Of a stretch of DNA of 64,000 nucleotides, positions 16,752 through 28,376 are shown piece after piece. The DNA is from Mesorhizobium ciceri WSM4083 (GTDB lineage Bacteria; Pseudomonadota; Alphaproteobacteria; Rhizobiales; Rhizobiaceae), in contig NZ_JAFG01000005.1 of assembly GCF_000519305.1 (NCBI RefSeq), positions 562,018-626,017 on the forward strand. Direction: 5' to 3'. Position 1 is the stretch's first letter, and every line of letters begins with the position of its first letter. Below the pieces are notes generated by a model. The model was given only the letters and a program-made list of their open reading frames with translations, ran no database searches and was not told where the DNA came from. A program made the translations under genes and the position numbers.

Positions 16752-18764
16752 ATGACCAGCCAAACAGCACTGAAGCCCGTCACCACAGCCGCTCCCGTCT
16801 CGGAGCGCGACATGGCGAACGCCATTCGAGCGCTGGCGATGGACAGCGTCCAGAAGGCGAATTCGGGTCACCCTGGCATGCCGATGGGCATGGCCGATGT
16901 CGCAACGGTGCTGTTCAACCGCTTCATCAATATCGATCCGTCGAGGCCGGACTGGCCCGACCGTGACCGTTTCGTGCTTTCGGCCGGCCACGGCTCGATG
17001 CTGCAATACGCGCTGCATCATCTGCTCGGCTATGAAGACATGCGGATCGAGGAATTGCAGCGATTTCGGCAGTTGGGCAGCCGCACCGCCGGACATCCGG
17101 AATACGGCCATGCGCTTGGCGTGGAGACCACCACCGGACCGCTCGGACAGGGCATTTCCACGGCGGTCGGCATGGCGCTGGCGGAACGCATGCTTGCCGC
17201 CCGCTACGGTGCCGATCTGGTCGATCATCATACCTATGTGATTGCGGGCGACGGCTGCCTTCAGGAGGGAATCAGTCACGAGGCGATAGACCTCGCTGGT
17301 CACCTGAAGCTTTCCCGCCTGATCGTCTTCTGGGACGACAATGCGATTTCCATTGACGGGCCGACCTCCCTCTCCACGTCGATGGACCAGCCGGCGCGCT
17401 TCAAGGCCGCCGGCTGGGATGTCCAAAGTGTCGCCGGGCACGACATGGAAGCAGTCTCCGCGGCAATCGAGGCGGCGCGGCGGTCGGATCGGCCATCGCT
17501 GATTGCCTGCCGCACAGTGATCGGCATGGGTGCCCCCAATCTCGGCGGTTCGGAGAAGACGCACGGCGCACCGCTGGGTGAAGCAGAGATCGCCGCGACA
17601 CGCGAAAACATCGGCTGGGTCCACGCGCCGTTCGATGTGCCGGATGATATCCTTTTCGCTTGGCGCGAGATTGCGGGTCGCGGCGAAGCGATGCGGCGCG
17701 CCTGGGAGCAGCGGCTTGCCGCCTCGCCGCGGCGCGAGGCTTTTGAAAACGCCGTCGCCGCCGAACTGCCCGACACGGTCTTCGAAGCGCTCGAAGCCTT
17801 TCGTCGCGAACATGTCGAGAAGGCGACCAAGGCGGCGACGCGAAAAGCCTCCGAAATGGCGCTGGAGGCCATCAACGGCGCAACGGAGTTGACCGTCGGC
17901 GGCTCGGCCGATCTGACGCATTCGAATCTGACGATCACCAAGGGCATGAACCGCATTGCGCCGGGTGACTATGCCGGCCGCTACATTCACTACGGCATTC
18001 GCGAGCACGGCATGGCGGCCGCCATGAACGGTATCGCGCTGCATGGAGGGTTCGTGCCCTATGGCGGCACGTTCCTGTGCTTCGCCGATTATGCGCGCGG
18101 CGCGATGCGGCTCTCGGCGCTCATGGGCCAGCGCGTCATCTATGTGATGACACACGATTCCATCGGCCTCGGCGAGGACGGCCCGACGCACCAGCCGGTC
18201 GAGCACCTTGCGATGCTGCGTGCCACGCCTAATCTCAACGTCTTCCGCCCGGCGGATGTCATCGAAACGGCGGAGTGCTGGGAACTCGCGCTGAAGAGCA
18301 AGGATCGGCCGAGCGTCCTGGTGCTGTCGCGCCAGAACCTGCCGATGCTGCGTCGGTCGCACAGCGACGAGAACCGCTCCTGCCAGGGCGCTTACATCCT
18401 GCGCGAGCCAGCAAAGCACCGCGCCGTCACCCTGATCGCCACCGGCTCGGAGGTCGAGACCGCGGTTGCTGCCGCCGAAAGGCTGGAGACCGAGCATGGC
18501 GTCGCCGCCGCCGTCGTGTCGATGCCGTGCTGGGAGCTTTTCGAGGAGCAGGAAAGCGCCACCCGCAAGGCCGTCCTCGGCTCGGCGCCGCGCGTCGCGG
18601 TCGAAGCGGCGGCCCGGCTGGGCTGGGACCGCTGGATCGGCGAGACCGGCGCTTTCGTCGGCATGACCGGCTTCGGCGCCAGCGCCCCTGCCCCCGACCT
18701 CTACCGGCATTTCAACATAACGTCCGAAGCGGTTGCAGCAGCGGCGCTGAAGCTCATCATCTAG
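16752..18764 (+). CDS. cbbT: Transketolase
   Basis: A 670-residue thiamine-diphosphate enzyme of the Calvin-cycle regeneration phase. Visible features are [15 protein letters not shown] near the start, the cofactor segment [17 protein letters not shown] followed by [10 protein letters not shown], the pyrimidine-domain motif [18 protein letters not shown], and [17 protein letters not shown]. The ATG at 16752 is preceded by GAGGA overlapping the end of cbbP; it is 10 bp after the cbbP stop. A 669-codon frame on the opposite strand is only a high-GC shadow. Confidence 0.96.
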   Translation: MTSQTALKPVTTAAPVSERDMANAIRALAMDSVQKANSGHPGMPMGMADVATVLFNRFINIDPSRPDWPDRDRFVLSAGHGSMLQYALHHLLGYEDMRIEELQRFRQLGSRTAGHPEYGHALGVETTTGPLGQGISTAVGMALAERMLAARYGADLVDHHTYVIAGDGCLQEGISHEAIDLAGHLKLSRLIVFWDDNAISIDGPTSLSTSMDQPARFKAAGWDVQSVAGHDMEAVSAAIEAARRSDRPSLIACRTVIGMGAPNLGGSEKTHGAPLGEAEIAATRENIGWVHAPFDVPDDILFAWREIAGRGEAMRRAWEQRLAASPRREAFENAVAAELPDTVFEALEAFRREHVEKATKAATRKASEMALEAINGATELTVGGSADLTHSNLTITKGMNRIAPGDYAGRYIHYGIREHGMAAAMNGIALHGGFVPYGGTFLCFADYARGAMRLSALMGQRVIYVMTHDSIGLGEDGPTHQPVEHLAMLRATPNLNVFRPADVIETAECWELALKSKDRPSVLVLSRQNLPMLRRSHSDENRSCQGAYILREPAKHRAVTLIATGSEVETAVAAAERLETEHGVAAAVVSMPCWELFEEQESATRKAVLGSAPRVAVEAAARLGWDRWIGETGAFVGMTGFGASAPAPDLYRHFNITSEAVAAAALKLII

Positions 18765-18775
18765 GAGGATTCACA

Positions 18776-19855
18776 ATGGCTCGCATCACCCTTCGCCAGC
18801 TTCTCGACCATGCCGCCGAGCACGGCTACGGCGTACCGGCATTCAACATCAACAACATGGAACAGGGCCTCGCCATCATGGAAGCGGCCAAGGCCTGCGA
18901 CGCGCCTGTCATCATCCAGGCTTCACGCGGCGCCCGATCCTATGCCAACGACATCATGCTGGCCAAGATGATGGAGGCGCTGACCGAAATCCACCCGGCC
19001 ATCCCGCTATGCATCCATCAGGACCACGGCAACAGCGAGGCCACCTGCCTTTCCGCGATCCGCCACGGCTTCACCTCAGTGATGATGGACGGATCCTTGA
19101 TGGCGGACGCCAAGACGCCGGCCAGCTACGACTACAACGTCGCCATAACCGAACGCGTCGCACGCATGGCGCATTGGGTCGGCGCTTCCGTCGAAGGCGA
19201 ACTGGGTGTGCTCGGCTCGCTGGAAACCGGCCAAAGCGAGGCAGAGGATGGCCACGGCGCCGAGGGCGCGCTCTCCCACGACCAACTTTTGACCGATCCC
19301 GATCAGGCGGTCGACTTTGTGACCGCAACCCAGGTCGACGCGCTGGCGATCGCCTGCGGCACCTCGCACGGCGCCTACAAATTCACCCGCAAGCCGGACG
19401 GCGACATCCTGGCCATGCAGGTGATCGAGGCGATCCACGAGAAGCTACCCAACACGCATCTGGTCATGCACGGCTCGTCCTCGGTGCCGCAGGAGCTGCA
19501 GGATATCATCAACAGATACGGCGGCGAGATGCCCCAGACTTTTGGCGTTCCGGTCGAGGAGATCGAGCGGGGGATCCGCTACGGCGTGCGCAAGGTCAAC
19601 ATCGACACCGATTGCCGCATGGCCATGGCCGGGCAGTTTCGCCGCATCGCGACGGAAGACCCGCGCGAGTTCGATCCCCGCAAATTCCTGAAACCCGCCA
19701 TGGATGCCTTGCGTGACCTTTGCCGGGACCGCTTCGAGCGTTTCGGGACGGCGTCCAACGCCTCGAAGATCAAGGTCATCGCCATGGACGAGATGGCGAA
19801 ACGTTACGCCGCGGGAAAACTCGATCCCCATATCGCAACCGCGAAAGCCGCCTGA
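18776..19855 (+). CDS. cbbA: Fructose-bisphosphate aldolase, class II
   Basis: A 359-residue zinc-dependent aldolase of the Calvin-cycle subtype. Diagnostic parts are HQDHGNS (zinc/catalytic region), [37 protein letters not shown] and [12 protein letters not shown]. It condenses GAP and DHAP to FBP, and erythrose-4-phosphate and DHAP to SBP. The ATG at 18776 follows AGGAGG with ideal spacing. A longer upstream frame within cbbT (to 18275) is not coding. Confidence 0.95.
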   Translation: MARITLRQLLDHAAEHGYGVPAFNINNMEQGLAIMEAAKACDAPVIIQASRGARSYANDIMLAKMMEALTEIHPAIPLCIHQDHGNSEATCLSAIRHGFTSVMMDGSLMADAKTPASYDYNVAITERVARMAHWVGASVEGELGVLGSLETGQSEAEDGHGAEGALSHDQLLTDPDQAVDFVTATQVDALAIACGTSHGAYKFTRKPDGDILAMQVIEAIHEKLPNTHLVMHGSSSVPQELQDIINRYGGEMPQTFGVPVEEIERGIRYGVRKVNIDTDCRMAMAGQFRRIATEDPREFDPRKFLKPAMDALRDLCRDRFERFGTASNASKIKVIAMDEMAKRYAAGKLDPHIATAKAA

Positions 19856-21370
<1,515 letters not shown>

Positions 21371-21388
21371 ACGAAAGGAACCATCGTC

Positions 21389-21823
21389 ATGATGACCAAT
21401 CCGGGAAACAAGGTCACGCAGGGACAGTTCTCGTTCCTGCCCGACCTGACCGACGAACAGATTTCGGCGCAGATCAAATACGCGCTGAAGAACCATTGGG
21501 CGGTCAGCGTCGAGTACACGGACGATCCGCATCCGCGAAACACCTATTGGGAAATGTACGGCAACCCGATGTTCGACTTGAAAGATCCGGCGGGCATACT
21601 GCTCGAGGTCAACGCTTGCCGGAAAGCCTGTCCGAACATGTATGTGCGGGTAACCGCTTTCGATTCGACCAAGGGCTGGGAAGCGCCGCGCATGTCGTTC
21701 ATTGTCAACCGGCCGCCCAGCGAACCCGGGTTCCGGCTGCTGCGCCAGGAGCGCGACGGCCGCAGCCAGGGTTATTCGATCGTGCCTTATGCGACCGACA
21801 GGCCCGAGGGCGAGCGGAGCTAG
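21389..21823 (+). CDS. cbbS: RuBisCO small subunit
   Basis: A 144-residue small subunit of red-type form I RuBisCO. It has [15 protein letters not shown], the conserved [26 protein letters not shown] region and the extended C-terminus ([19 protein letters not shown]) that forms the extra beta-hairpins of form IC/ID enzymes. The start has two adjacent ATGs (21389 and 21392). Confidence 0.96.
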   Translation: MMTNPGNKVTQGQFSFLPDLTDEQISAQIKYALKNHWAVSVEYTDDPHPRNTYWEMYGNPMFDLKDPAGILLEVNACRKACPNMYVRVTAFDSTKGWEAPRMSFIVNRPPSEPGFRLLRQERDGRSQGYSIVPYATDRPEGERS

Positions 21824-21830
21824 CTGAACC

Positions 21831-22769
21831 ATGCTGAACGCGATGACCAGGGACGCTGCCGCACAGGACGCGACGGTTGATCTGCAGGCCGAGTTCGAGG
21901 CGTCCAACATCGATGAGGTGATGGACAAGCTCGACCGTGAGCTCGTCGGCCTGAAGCCGGTCAAGACCCGCATCCGCGAGATCGCCGCTCTCCTCCTGGT
22001 CGACCGGCTTCGCCGCAAGTTCGGACTGACCTCGGGCGCCCCGACGCTGCACATGAACTTTACGGGAAATCCCGGCACCGGAAAGACCACCGTGGCGCTG
22101 AGGATGGCCGAAATCCTGCATCGTCTCGGCTATGTCCGCGAAGGCCACATGGTCGCCGTGACGCGCGACGATCTCGTCGGCCAGTATGTGGGCCACACCG
22201 CGCCCAAGACCCGCGAGGTGATCAAGCGTGCCATGGGCGGCGTGCTTTTCATCGACGAGGCCTACTATCTCTACAAGCCCGAGAACGAACGCGACTACGG
22301 CCAGGAATCGATCGAAATCCTGCTGCAGTGCATGGAGAACAACCGTGACGATCTGGTTGTGATCCTTGCCGGCTACAAAAACAAGATGGACCGCTTCTTC
22401 GACAGCAATCCCGGCATGCGTTCGCGCATCGCCCACCACCTCGATTTTCCCGACTATGGCGTCAGCGAACTGAAATCGATCGCCGAGATCATGCTCGCGG
22501 AGCAGAATTATCGCCTCAGCGAGGCGGCATCCCAGGCGCTCGAAGAGTATCTTCCGATCCGCATGAGGCTGCCGCATTTCTCCAACGCGCGTTCGGTCCG
22601 CAATGGGCTCGACCGGGCGCGGCTGCGGCAGGCCAACCGGCTTTTCGCATCGCGCAGCCGGGTGTTGACCAAGGCCGATCTTATCACCATCGAGGAATCC
22701 GACATTCGCGGCAGCCGCGTGTTCGCCGAAGGGAAACTCGAAGGCGAACCGGAGACGAAGATGCGCTGA
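21831..22769 (+). CDS. cbbX: Red-type RuBisCO activase CbbX
   Basis: A 312-residue AAA+ ATPase with Walker A GNPGTGKT (residues 79-86), Walker [14 protein letters not shown] and the pore-loop region [14 protein letters not shown]. CbbX hexamers pull on the RbcL C-terminus to release inhibitory sugar phosphates, with RuBP as activator. It lies seven bases after cbbS, the usual position in red-type operons. Confidence 0.95.
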   Translation: MLNAMTRDAAAQDATVDLQAEFEASNIDEVMDKLDRELVGLKPVKTRIREIAALLLVDRLRRKFGLTSGAPTLHMNFTGNPGTGKTTVALRMAEILHRLGYVREGHMVAVTRDDLVGQYVGHTAPKTREVIKRAMGGVLFIDEAYYLYKPENERDYGQESIEILLQCMENNRDDLVVILAGYKNKMDRFFDSNPGMRSRIAHHLDFPDYGVSELKSIAEIMLAEQNYRLSEAASQALEEYLPIRMRLPHFSNARSVRNGLDRARLRQANRLFASRSRVLTKADLITIEESDIRGSRVFAEGKLEGEPETKMR

Positions 22770-22828
22770 CGGGATGAAACCGGCTGGCGCAGAGACCAAC
22801 ACCGCAGACAGGATTGGAGACGACGACC

Positions 22829-23515
22829 ATGGTCACCAGGACAATCATCGCACCCTCCGTGCTTTCCGCGGATTTCTCGCGGCTCGGCGACGAGGTCGAA
22901 GCTGTCGTGCGGGCTGGTGCCGACTGGATCCATCTCGACGTGATGGACGGCCACTTCGTGCCCAACATCACCTTCGGTCCGCCGGTGATCAAGGCGATCC
23001 GCGACCGAACGGACAAAATCTTCGACTGCCATCTGATGATCGCGCCGGCCGACGCCTATCTGGCTGCCTTCGCCGACGCCGGCTGCGACATCATCACGGT
23101 GCATGCAGAGGCCGGGCCGCATCTCGATCGTTCCCTGCAGGCGATCAAAAATCTCGGCAAGAAGGCCGGCGTATCGCTGAATCCTTCGACGCCGGAGAGC
23201 GTCATAGAGTATGTGCTCGACAGGCTCGATCTGGTGCTTCTGATGACGGTCAATCCAGGCTTTGGCGGCCAGGCCTTCATTTCCGCGGTCATCGAGAAGA
23301 TCAGGCGAATCAAGGCACTGGTTGGCCACCGCCCGATTGACATCGAAATCGATGGCGGCGTCACGGCCGAAACCGCCCCGCTGGTCGCCGCGGCCGGCGC
23401 CAATGTGCTGGTCGCCGGGTCGGCCGTGTTCAAGGGCGGCACCGAGGCGGCCTATCGCGCCAACATTGGAGCCATCCGACAGACGGCCGACGGTGCGATC
23501 CGGAAAGCCGCGTAA
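22829..23515 (+). CDS. cbbE: Ribulose-phosphate 3-epimerase
   Basis: A 228-residue TIM-barrel epimerase that interconverts xylulose-5-P and ribulose-5-P. It opens [15 protein letters not shown], has the family motif [30 protein letters not shown] and the closing EIDGGV. Start is the ATG at 22829; the earlier TTG at 22814 overlaps the GGAGA ribosome site. The gene completes cbbFPTALSXE. Confidence 0.95.
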   Translation: MVTRTIIAPSVLSADFSRLGDEVEAVVRAGADWIHLDVMDGHFVPNITFGPPVIKAIRDRTDKIFDCHLMIAPADAYLAAFADAGCDIITVHAEAGPHLDRSLQAIKNLGKKAGVSLNPSTPESVIEYVLDRLDLVLLMTVNPGFGGQAFISAVIEKIRRIKALVGHRPIDIEIDGGVTAETAPLVAAAGANVLVAGSAVFKGGTEAAYRANIGAIRQTADGAIRKAA

Positions 23516-23536
23516 ACCATTCCATCGGAGGCAAGC

Positions 23537-24094
23537 ATGGCGGCCGTCCCCCCTGTCTGCGATTTCGGCTGGCGCGCCATCGATGCCGTTTTGTCTGGCG
23601 TCGACGGCAGGTCGCAATCGATCTTCAGCCAGGCCGGCCCGAACGGCCTGGTCGTGGCCTTCATCTGCAATCACTGCCCTTATGTGAAGGCGGTGATTTC
23701 ACGTATCGTGCGCGATGCCAACGACCTCAAGGCCGAAGGTATCGGCTTTGTCGCGATCAACTCAAACGATGCCGACACCTACCCGGAGGATTCCTTCGAC
23801 CAAATGAATCTCTTCGCCACGACGAACGGCTTCAGCTTCCCTTACCTGCACGACCACCGCCAAACTGTGGCGCGCGATTACGCAGCCGTGTGCACTCCCG
23901 ATTTCTTCGGGTTCAACAGCGAGTTGGGACTGCAATATCGCGGTCGGCTGGACGCCTCGCGACGAGAAGCCGGAGCGCCCGGGCTGAGACGCGATCTGTT
24001 CGAGGCGATGAAGCAGGTTGCCCGAACCGGCGACGGGCCGCTGGACCAAATCGCCTCGATCGGCTGCTCGATCAAGTGGAAGGATGCCGCATGA
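23537..24094 (+). CDS. Thioredoxin-like redox protein in the cbb operon
   Basis: A 185-residue thioredoxin-fold protein of the redoxin type. The CNHCPYVK motif carries Cys44 and Cys47, a CxxC active site, and the fold continues with GFVAINSNDAD and SFPYLHDHRQTVARDYAAVCTPDFF. There is no signal peptide, so it acts in the cytoplasm. It stands between cbbE and cbbZ and its stop overlaps the cbbZ start (ATGA), so it is co-translated with Calvin-cycle enzymes. A role in redox control of those enzymes is possible but is inference. Confidence 0.85.
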   Translation: MAAVPPVCDFGWRAIDAVLSGVDGRSQSIFSQAGPNGLVVAFICNHCPYVKAVISRIVRDANDLKAEGIGFVAINSNDADTYPEDSFDQMNLFATTNGFSFPYLHDHRQTVARDYAAVCTPDFFGFNSELGLQYRGRLDASRREAGAPGLRRDLFEAMKQVARTGDGPLDQIASIGCSIKWKDAA

Positions 24095-24792
24095 ACGTCG
24101 GTGCAGGTAGGCCGCTTCGATCGCCGAAGGCGATCCTGTTCGATCTCGACGGCACGTTGGTCGACTCGGCACCGGACATAGCGGCCGCCGTCAACGAACT
24201 GCTGGCCAGTCGCGGTCTGCCGCCGCTGCGCCTGGATCAGGTCACGGCCATGATCGGCGGCGGCGTCAGGAAATTGATCGAGCGAGCCTTCGCGGCGTCG
24301 GGAGCGCCACTGCTCGGCAACGCTCTCGATGAGGCAAACCGCGTCATGGCGCCTATCTACCGCCGGCATCTGACCGGCCTGACAAGGCTGATGCCTGGAG
24401 TCAGGGAGGCTCTCACCCACTTTCATTTGGGCGGAGTAAGCATGGGGGTGGCAACCAACAAACCGCAGTTGGCGACCCGCGAAATCCTGCTTCATTTCGG
24501 ATTGACGGAATATTTCGGTGCGATCGTTGGCGGAGACGCGGTGACATACCTGAAACCGGCGCCCGATGCCCTGCTGCTGGCGCTGGCACAGCTTGGGGTC
24601 GGCCCCGGTGACGCGCTGCTGGTCGGAGACAGCGGTGCTGACCTGGGTGCCGCACGCGCCGCCGGCATGCCCGTCATTCTGTTGCGCGGCGGCTACAGCC
24701 ACATTCCGGTGGAAGAGCTTGGCGCCGACCTTGTTTGCGACAGCCTTTTCGATCTGCCTTCGGCCATGCAGAAGCTGCAAGCCGATGCGTGA
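24091..24792 (+). CDS. cbbZ: Phosphoglycolate phosphatase
   Basis: A 233-residue HAD-superfamily phosphatase with the nucleophile motif DLDGT (residues 18-22), the ATNKP motif II region, K-P of YLKPAPDALL, and motif IV VGDSGADLGAARAAGM. It dephosphorylates 2-phosphoglycolate, the product of RuBisCO oxygenase activity, which agrees with its place at the end of the cbb operon. The ATG at 24091 overlaps the stop of the redoxin gene; a longer frame from 23890 is inside that gene. Confidence 0.92.
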   Translation: MNVGAGRPLRSPKAILFDLDGTLVDSAPDIAAAVNELLASRGLPPLRLDQVTAMIGGGVRKLIERAFAASGAPLLGNALDEANRVMAPIYRRHLTGLTRLMPGVREALTHFHLGGVSMGVATNKPQLATREILLHFGLTEYFGAIVGGDAVTYLKPAPDALLLALAQLGVGPGDALLVGDSGADLGAARAAGMPVILLRGGYSHIPVEELGADLVCDSLFDLPSAMQKLQADA

Positions 24793-24803
24793 TCAAGGCG
24801 TCC

Positions 24804-24833
24804 GCCGGCCGAACGCAAATTCGAACGGCCGGC
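24804..24833. terminator. Hairpin between cbbZ and cytochrome c gene
   Basis: Perfect GCCGGCCG (24804-24811) and CGGCCGGC (24826-24833) arms stand between convergent genes, 12 bp after the cbbZ stop. It is a likely bidirectional terminator; no strong T-run follows. Confidence 0.6.
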
Positions 24834-24839
24834 TGCGCT

Positions 24840-25220
24840 CTATTTCGAGAATTGCTTCAGATAGGCAATGACATTGGCGATGTCTTCGTCCTGCTTGAGG
24901 CCGACAAACGCCATCTTCGTTCCTTTGACCATGGCCTTGGGATCGTGAAGATAGGTCTTCAGCGAGGGCTCATCCCATTTGACGCCGGATTTGCCAGCCG
25001 CGACCATCGCCTGAGAATAGCTGAACCCCGGGTGTGTCCCAGCCGTTCGGCCTATGACGCCGTTCAACGACGGGCCGACCTTGTTCTTGTCCTGGTCGGC
25101 GGTATGGCAGACCTTGCATTTGGCGAAGACCTTCTCACCAGCCGCCGCATCCTGTGCCTGGGATTGGCTCGCGATGAAGGGCACAACGGACATGACTGCG
25201 AAAAATGCGATTGCGCGCAT
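24840..25220 (-). CDS. Class I cytochrome c (c2-like), exported
   Basis: A 126-residue protein with a signal peptide (residues 1-22, cleavage near SQAQ), a single heme-binding CKVCH (Cys35, Cys38, His39), KVGPSLNGVIGR, and a likely axial Met in GTKMAFVGL. It matches soluble cytochrome c2/c550 electron carriers. Near a quinoprotein methanol dehydrogenase it may pass electrons from XoxG-type cytochrome to the terminal oxidase, but that pairing is inferred. GAGGAAATACC before the ATG is a good ribosome site. Confidence 0.93.
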   Translation of the reverse strand: MRAIAFFAVMSVVPFIASQSQAQDAAAGEKVFAKCKVCHTADQDKNKVGPSLNGVIGRTAGTHPGFSYSQAMVAAGKSGVKWDEPSLKTYLHDPKAMVKGTKMAFVGLKQDEDIANVIAYLKQFSK

Positions 25221-25582
25221 GGTATTTCCTCATTGATCGTCTGGGTGCCCTGGACGATTTGCGCATGCCGATCCTTTGATCCGTCGGTATGCGCCTTACG
25301 CGGTGGAGTGGAAATTCCGCTTCTCCCGTGGAGCCGCGCCGCGTGACTCGGAAGCTAATTGGCATGTTGTGAAAGTCAATCGTACAAAGGTTTAGGGGCC
25401 TGCGAGCTCAAGAGACCTGTCCATTCGTCTTTGTTGACGGCTATCGGGCGAGCGCGTAGCTTGACCTCATTCCGGTTTCTCCATTGGCACCTTGAGAAAT
25501 CCGGCAAGTGGCGGTTTGTCCTGGCTCCTGGTTGGGCTGGACTCGCCGAGATGGGCGTCTGGGAACGCGCAAGAGGTGCTGA
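25221..25582. other. Intergenic region, no gene seen
   Basis: 362 bp between the cytochrome c start and the next small gene. It should hold the cytochrome promoter (minus strand) and one for the plus-strand transporter genes. I found no convincing ORF, RNA gene or long repeat; a short frame from 25359 is not supported. Confidence 0.4.
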
Positions 25583-25792
25583 ATGGACATGGTCGATCTC
25601 ATATTGACGGTTTGCCTCAGCGCCAATCCGAGCAATTGCCGAGACGAACATCTCTATTTCGAGAGCCGCGGCACTCTGTTCCAGTGCATGATCCTTGCCC
25701 CCAGCGAAATCGCGAAATGGTCTCAAGAACACCCGACCCTCAAGGTCATGCGCTGGAAATGCGCATTTCCGAGCAAGGAACGAGCCATCTGA
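25583..25792 (+). CDS. Small hypothetical protein, paralogue of the one at 13348
   Basis: A 69-residue protein, MDMVDLILTVCLSANPSNC at the start. It aligns end to end with the 66-residue protein at 13348-13548 (VCL....C, then TLFQCMILAP, A-KW-QEHP, RWKC). It has four cysteines against two in its paralogue. The hydrophobic N-terminus is too short for a clear signal peptide. It lies 33 bp before the transporter operon and may be its first gene. Function unknown. Confidence 0.65.
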   Translation: MDMVDLILTVCLSANPSNCRDEHLYFESRGTLFQCMILAPSEIAKWSQEHPTLKVMRWKCAFPSKERAI

Positions 25793-25825
25793 TTTGGCAG
25801 CGCGGAACCCTGGGGAGGAGGTGTC

Positions 25826-26812
25826 ATGATGGTTTCACGGCGCATGACGCTGCGTCTGGCGGTTCTCGGGACAGCCGCTGTTCTTGCTACCAGGCCGGCC
25901 GTTGCGGCAGCCAGGATTCGCCTTGGTGTGCTGAAGTTTGGAACCGTGAGTTGGGAACTCGATACGCTACGGCAGCACAAATTCGATGCCGCCAACGGGA
26001 TCGATCTGGAGATCATCGACTTCGCCGGCGAGGATGCAACCAACGTCGCGATGCTGGCTGGCGCGATCGACATGATCGTCTCCGACTGGCTGTGGGTCTC
26101 GCGCCAGCGCTCCGAAGGCGGCGACCTCACATTGACCCCCTATTCGACCGCCGTGGGGGCGATCATGGTGAAGGAAGGTTCGCCGATCCGGACGGTCGCC
26201 GATCTCAAGGACAAGAAGATCGGCGTCGCCGGCGGCCCGCTCGACAAGAGTTGGCTGCTTATACAAGCGCTGAGCAGGCGCGATCTCGGCGTCGACCTGT
26301 CGGCAACCAGCGACATCGTCTTTGGCGCGCCGCCGCTGATTTCGGAAAAGGCGATACAGGGCGAACTCGATGCGGTGCTGAATTTCTGGCATTTTTGCGC
26401 CCGTCTCGAGGCCAATGGCTTCCGTCGATTGATCGGCGTGAATGACGCGGCAAAAGCGCTTGGGGCTCTGGGACCCGTGTCGGCGCTCGGTTACGTCTTC
26501 CATGACCAATGGGCGAGCGAGAACCCCGATGCCGTCAGGGGTTTCGTGAGGGCGTCCGCGCAAGCCAAGGACTTGCTGGCCAGATCCGATGACGAATGGC
26601 TGCGCCTGGCGCCGATCATTCGCGCGCAAGGCAAGGAACTGGAAAAACTGCGCGATCGCTACCGCCAGGGCATTCCCAGACGGTCGGTCGCCGAGGAAGC
26701 GGCCGACGCCGGCAGGCTATACCATGTGCTTGCGTCGGTCGGCGGCGCGAAGCTTGTCGGCAGCGCGCCGAAAATGGCGCCCGGCACGTTCTGGCAGGAA
26801 CCCCGGAAATGA
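25826..26812 (+). CDS. ABC transporter substrate-binding protein, NMT1/SsuA-like
   Basis: A 328-residue protein with a Tat- or Sec-type leader (SRRMTLRLAVLGTAAV, cleavage about residue 30) and the NMT1/THI5-like or SsuA-like binding fold: an extended start IRLGVLKFGTVSWEL, then IDMIVSDWLWVSRQR, VKEGSPIRTVADLKDKKIGV. Such proteins bind sulfonates, taurine or other small organics, but the true ligand cannot be read. GGAGGAG precedes ATG 25826. The stop overlaps the permease start (ATGA). The neighbours encode quinoprotein-associated proteins, so this may be a C1-cluster transporter. Confidence 0.82.
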   Translation: MMVSRRMTLRLAVLGTAAVLATRPAVAAARIRLGVLKFGTVSWELDTLRQHKFDAANGIDLEIIDFAGEDATNVAMLAGAIDMIVSDWLWVSRQRSEGGDLTLTPYSTAVGAIMVKEGSPIRTVADLKDKKIGVAGGPLDKSWLLIQALSRRDLGVDLSATSDIVFGAPPLISEKAIQGELDAVLNFWHFCARLEANGFRRLIGVNDAAKALGALGPVSALGYVFHDQWASENPDAVRGFVRASAQAKDLLARSDDEWLRLAPIIRAQGKELEKLRDRYRQGIPRRSVAEEAADAGRLYHVLASVGGAKLVGSAPKMAPGTFWQEPRK

Positions 26813-27633
26813 CCGCATTGGGAACCGACGGCACGCGTGACGCCCCGCCGAGCATGTCCGGCCGACGCAGCCTGGCGACGGCACTGGTGCCCGCGCTGAC
26901 CGTAGCGGTTTCCCTGCTCGCGCTTTGTCTGCTGTGGAACCTTGCGGCAAGCGTCTGGCCAAGCCGTGCCTTTCCAGGACCTGCGCAGGTCTGGCAGGTG
27001 CTTCTCAGGGAGGCTGCGAACGGCGACCTCTTTTACCATCTCGGCGTGACCCTCGGCCGGGTCGCCGCGGCATATATCGTCGCAATGATCATCGGATCCG
27101 TCATCGGCGTTTTGCTCGGCAGCTATCGTCGCGTCGACCGTTTTTTCAACCCGTGGGTGATCCTGTTCCTCAACATTCCGGCGCTGGTGGTCATCGTCCT
27201 CGGCTACATCTGGTTCGGCCTCAACGAGGCGGCGGCGATCGGCGCGGTGGCGGTGAACAAGATCCCGAATGTCGTGGTGACGATGCGTGAAGGCGCCAGG
27301 ACGCTTGATCCAAGTTACGCCGAAATGGCCACCGTCTATCGCTTCGGCCGCCTTGATCGAATCCGCCATATCCTGCTGCCGCAATTGCAGCCCTATCTTG
27401 CCGCCGCGTCGCGATCCGGCATCTCCCTTATCTGGAAGATCGTCCTGGTCGTCGAACTGCTCGGCCGCTCGAACGGTGTCGGCTTCCAGATCCATCTCTA
27501 TTTCCAGCTCTTCGACGTCGCCGCCATTCTTGCCTACACGCTGGCTTTCGTGGCGGTGATGCTTTTCATTGAACTTCTCCTGGTGCAGCCCGTTGAACGA
27601 CATGCAACCCGTTGGCGCCGTCGTCCCGCTTAA
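26809..27633 (+). CDS. ABC transporter permease, SsuC/TauC-like
   Basis: A 274-residue inner-membrane protein of the BPD-transport permease family, with an N-terminal membrane helix (LVPALTVAVSLLALCLLWNLA), four or five more, and the cytoplasmic EAA-type loop (EGARTLDPSYAEMATVYRFGRLDRIRHILLPQLQPYL) that docks the ATPase. Start ATG 26809 overlaps the stop of the binding-protein gene; a longer frame from 26596 lies inside that gene. It overlaps the ATPase gene by about 30 bp. Confidence 0.88.
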   Translation: MTALGTDGTRDAPPSMSGRRSLATALVPALTVAVSLLALCLLWNLAASVWPSRAFPGPAQVWQVLLREAANGDLFYHLGVTLGRVAAAYIVAMIIGSVIGVLLGSYRRVDRFFNPWVILFLNIPALVVIVLGYIWFGLNEAAAIGAVAVNKIPNVVVTMREGARTLDPSYAEMATVYRFGRLDRIRHILLPQLQPYLAAASRSGISLIWKIVLVVELLGRSNGVGFQIHLYFQLFDVAAILAYTLAFVAVMLFIELLLVQPVERHATRWRRRPA

Positions 27634-28342
27634 GGTCGACATTGCCGAAAAGACCTTCAGGTCCGCGCGAGGCGTCTCGATCACGGCGCTTCAGGACCTT
27701 TCCTTCGAGGTCCGGCAAGGCGAATTCGCCTGCTTGCTGGGACCGTCGGGCTGCGGCAAAACCACGACGCTGCGTATCCTGCTTGGCTTGGACAAAGACT
27801 TTTCCGGCTCCTTCCAGTTGCCGCAAGGAGGTTCGAACCGCATCGCCGCCGTTTTCCAGGAACCGACCCTGCTGCCGTGGCGAACGGTGGAGCAGAATGT
27901 CAGGCTGGCGTTGCCGAAAAGCTTGAGAGCGAAAAATCTCGACGGGCTGTTCGACACGCTCGGCCTCGCCGGCATGCGCTCGCTCTATCCTGCCGAACTG
28001 TCGCTCGGCCTTGCGCGCAGGGCAGCACTTGCCAGGGCTTTCGCCACCGAGCCGGCGGTGCTTTTCCTGGACGAACCCTTTGTCTCGCTCGACGAACAGA
28101 CCGCCGAGCGGCTTCGGCATCTGCTTTTGACCGTGTGGTCGGCACGGCCAACGACCGCCTTGATGGTGACGCACAATCTACGCGAGGCACTAATGCTGTC
28201 GGACCGCATCATCGTGCTCGCGCCGCGGCCAACCCATGTGCTCGGCGTGTTCGACGTACGGTTGCCACGGCAACATCGCAATTCGCAGGTGATGAGCGAT
28301 CTTCTGCGGTCGTTCCATCATAGATTTCCGGACGTCACCTGA
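27602..28342 (+). CDS. ABC transporter ATP-binding protein with altered signature motif
   Basis: A 246-residue ABC ATPase of the SsuB/TauB group. Walker A GPSGCGKT is intact, as are the Q-loop (AVFQEPTLLPWRT), Walker B VLFLDEPF and the switch His in MVTHNLREA. The signature, normally LSGGMRQR, reads LSLGLARR, so the first Gly of the SGG pair is Leu. It may be family-specific or weaken activity. Start ATG 27602 is inside the permease end. Third gene of the transporter operon that begins at 25826. Confidence 0.87.
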   Translation: MQPVGAVVPLKVDIAEKTFRSARGVSITALQDLSFEVRQGEFACLLGPSGCGKTTTLRILLGLDKDFSGSFQLPQGGSNRIAAVFQEPTLLPWRTVEQNVRLALPKSLRAKNLDGLFDTLGLAGMRSLYPAELSLGLARRAALARAFATEPAVLFLDEPFVSLDEQTAERLRHLLLTVWSARPTTALMVTHNLREALMLSDRIIVLAPRPTHVLGVFDVRLPRQHRNSQVMSDLLRSFHHRFPDVT

Positions 28343-28376
28343 TCGCCTGCAGGCGAGATGCATATCGGAGACCTTC

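Noticed and set aside
16701..18710. 669-codon minus-strand frame opposite transketolase
   Set aside because: It is an antisense shadow in high-GC DNA; the plus strand encodes an unmistakable transketolase with all motifs.
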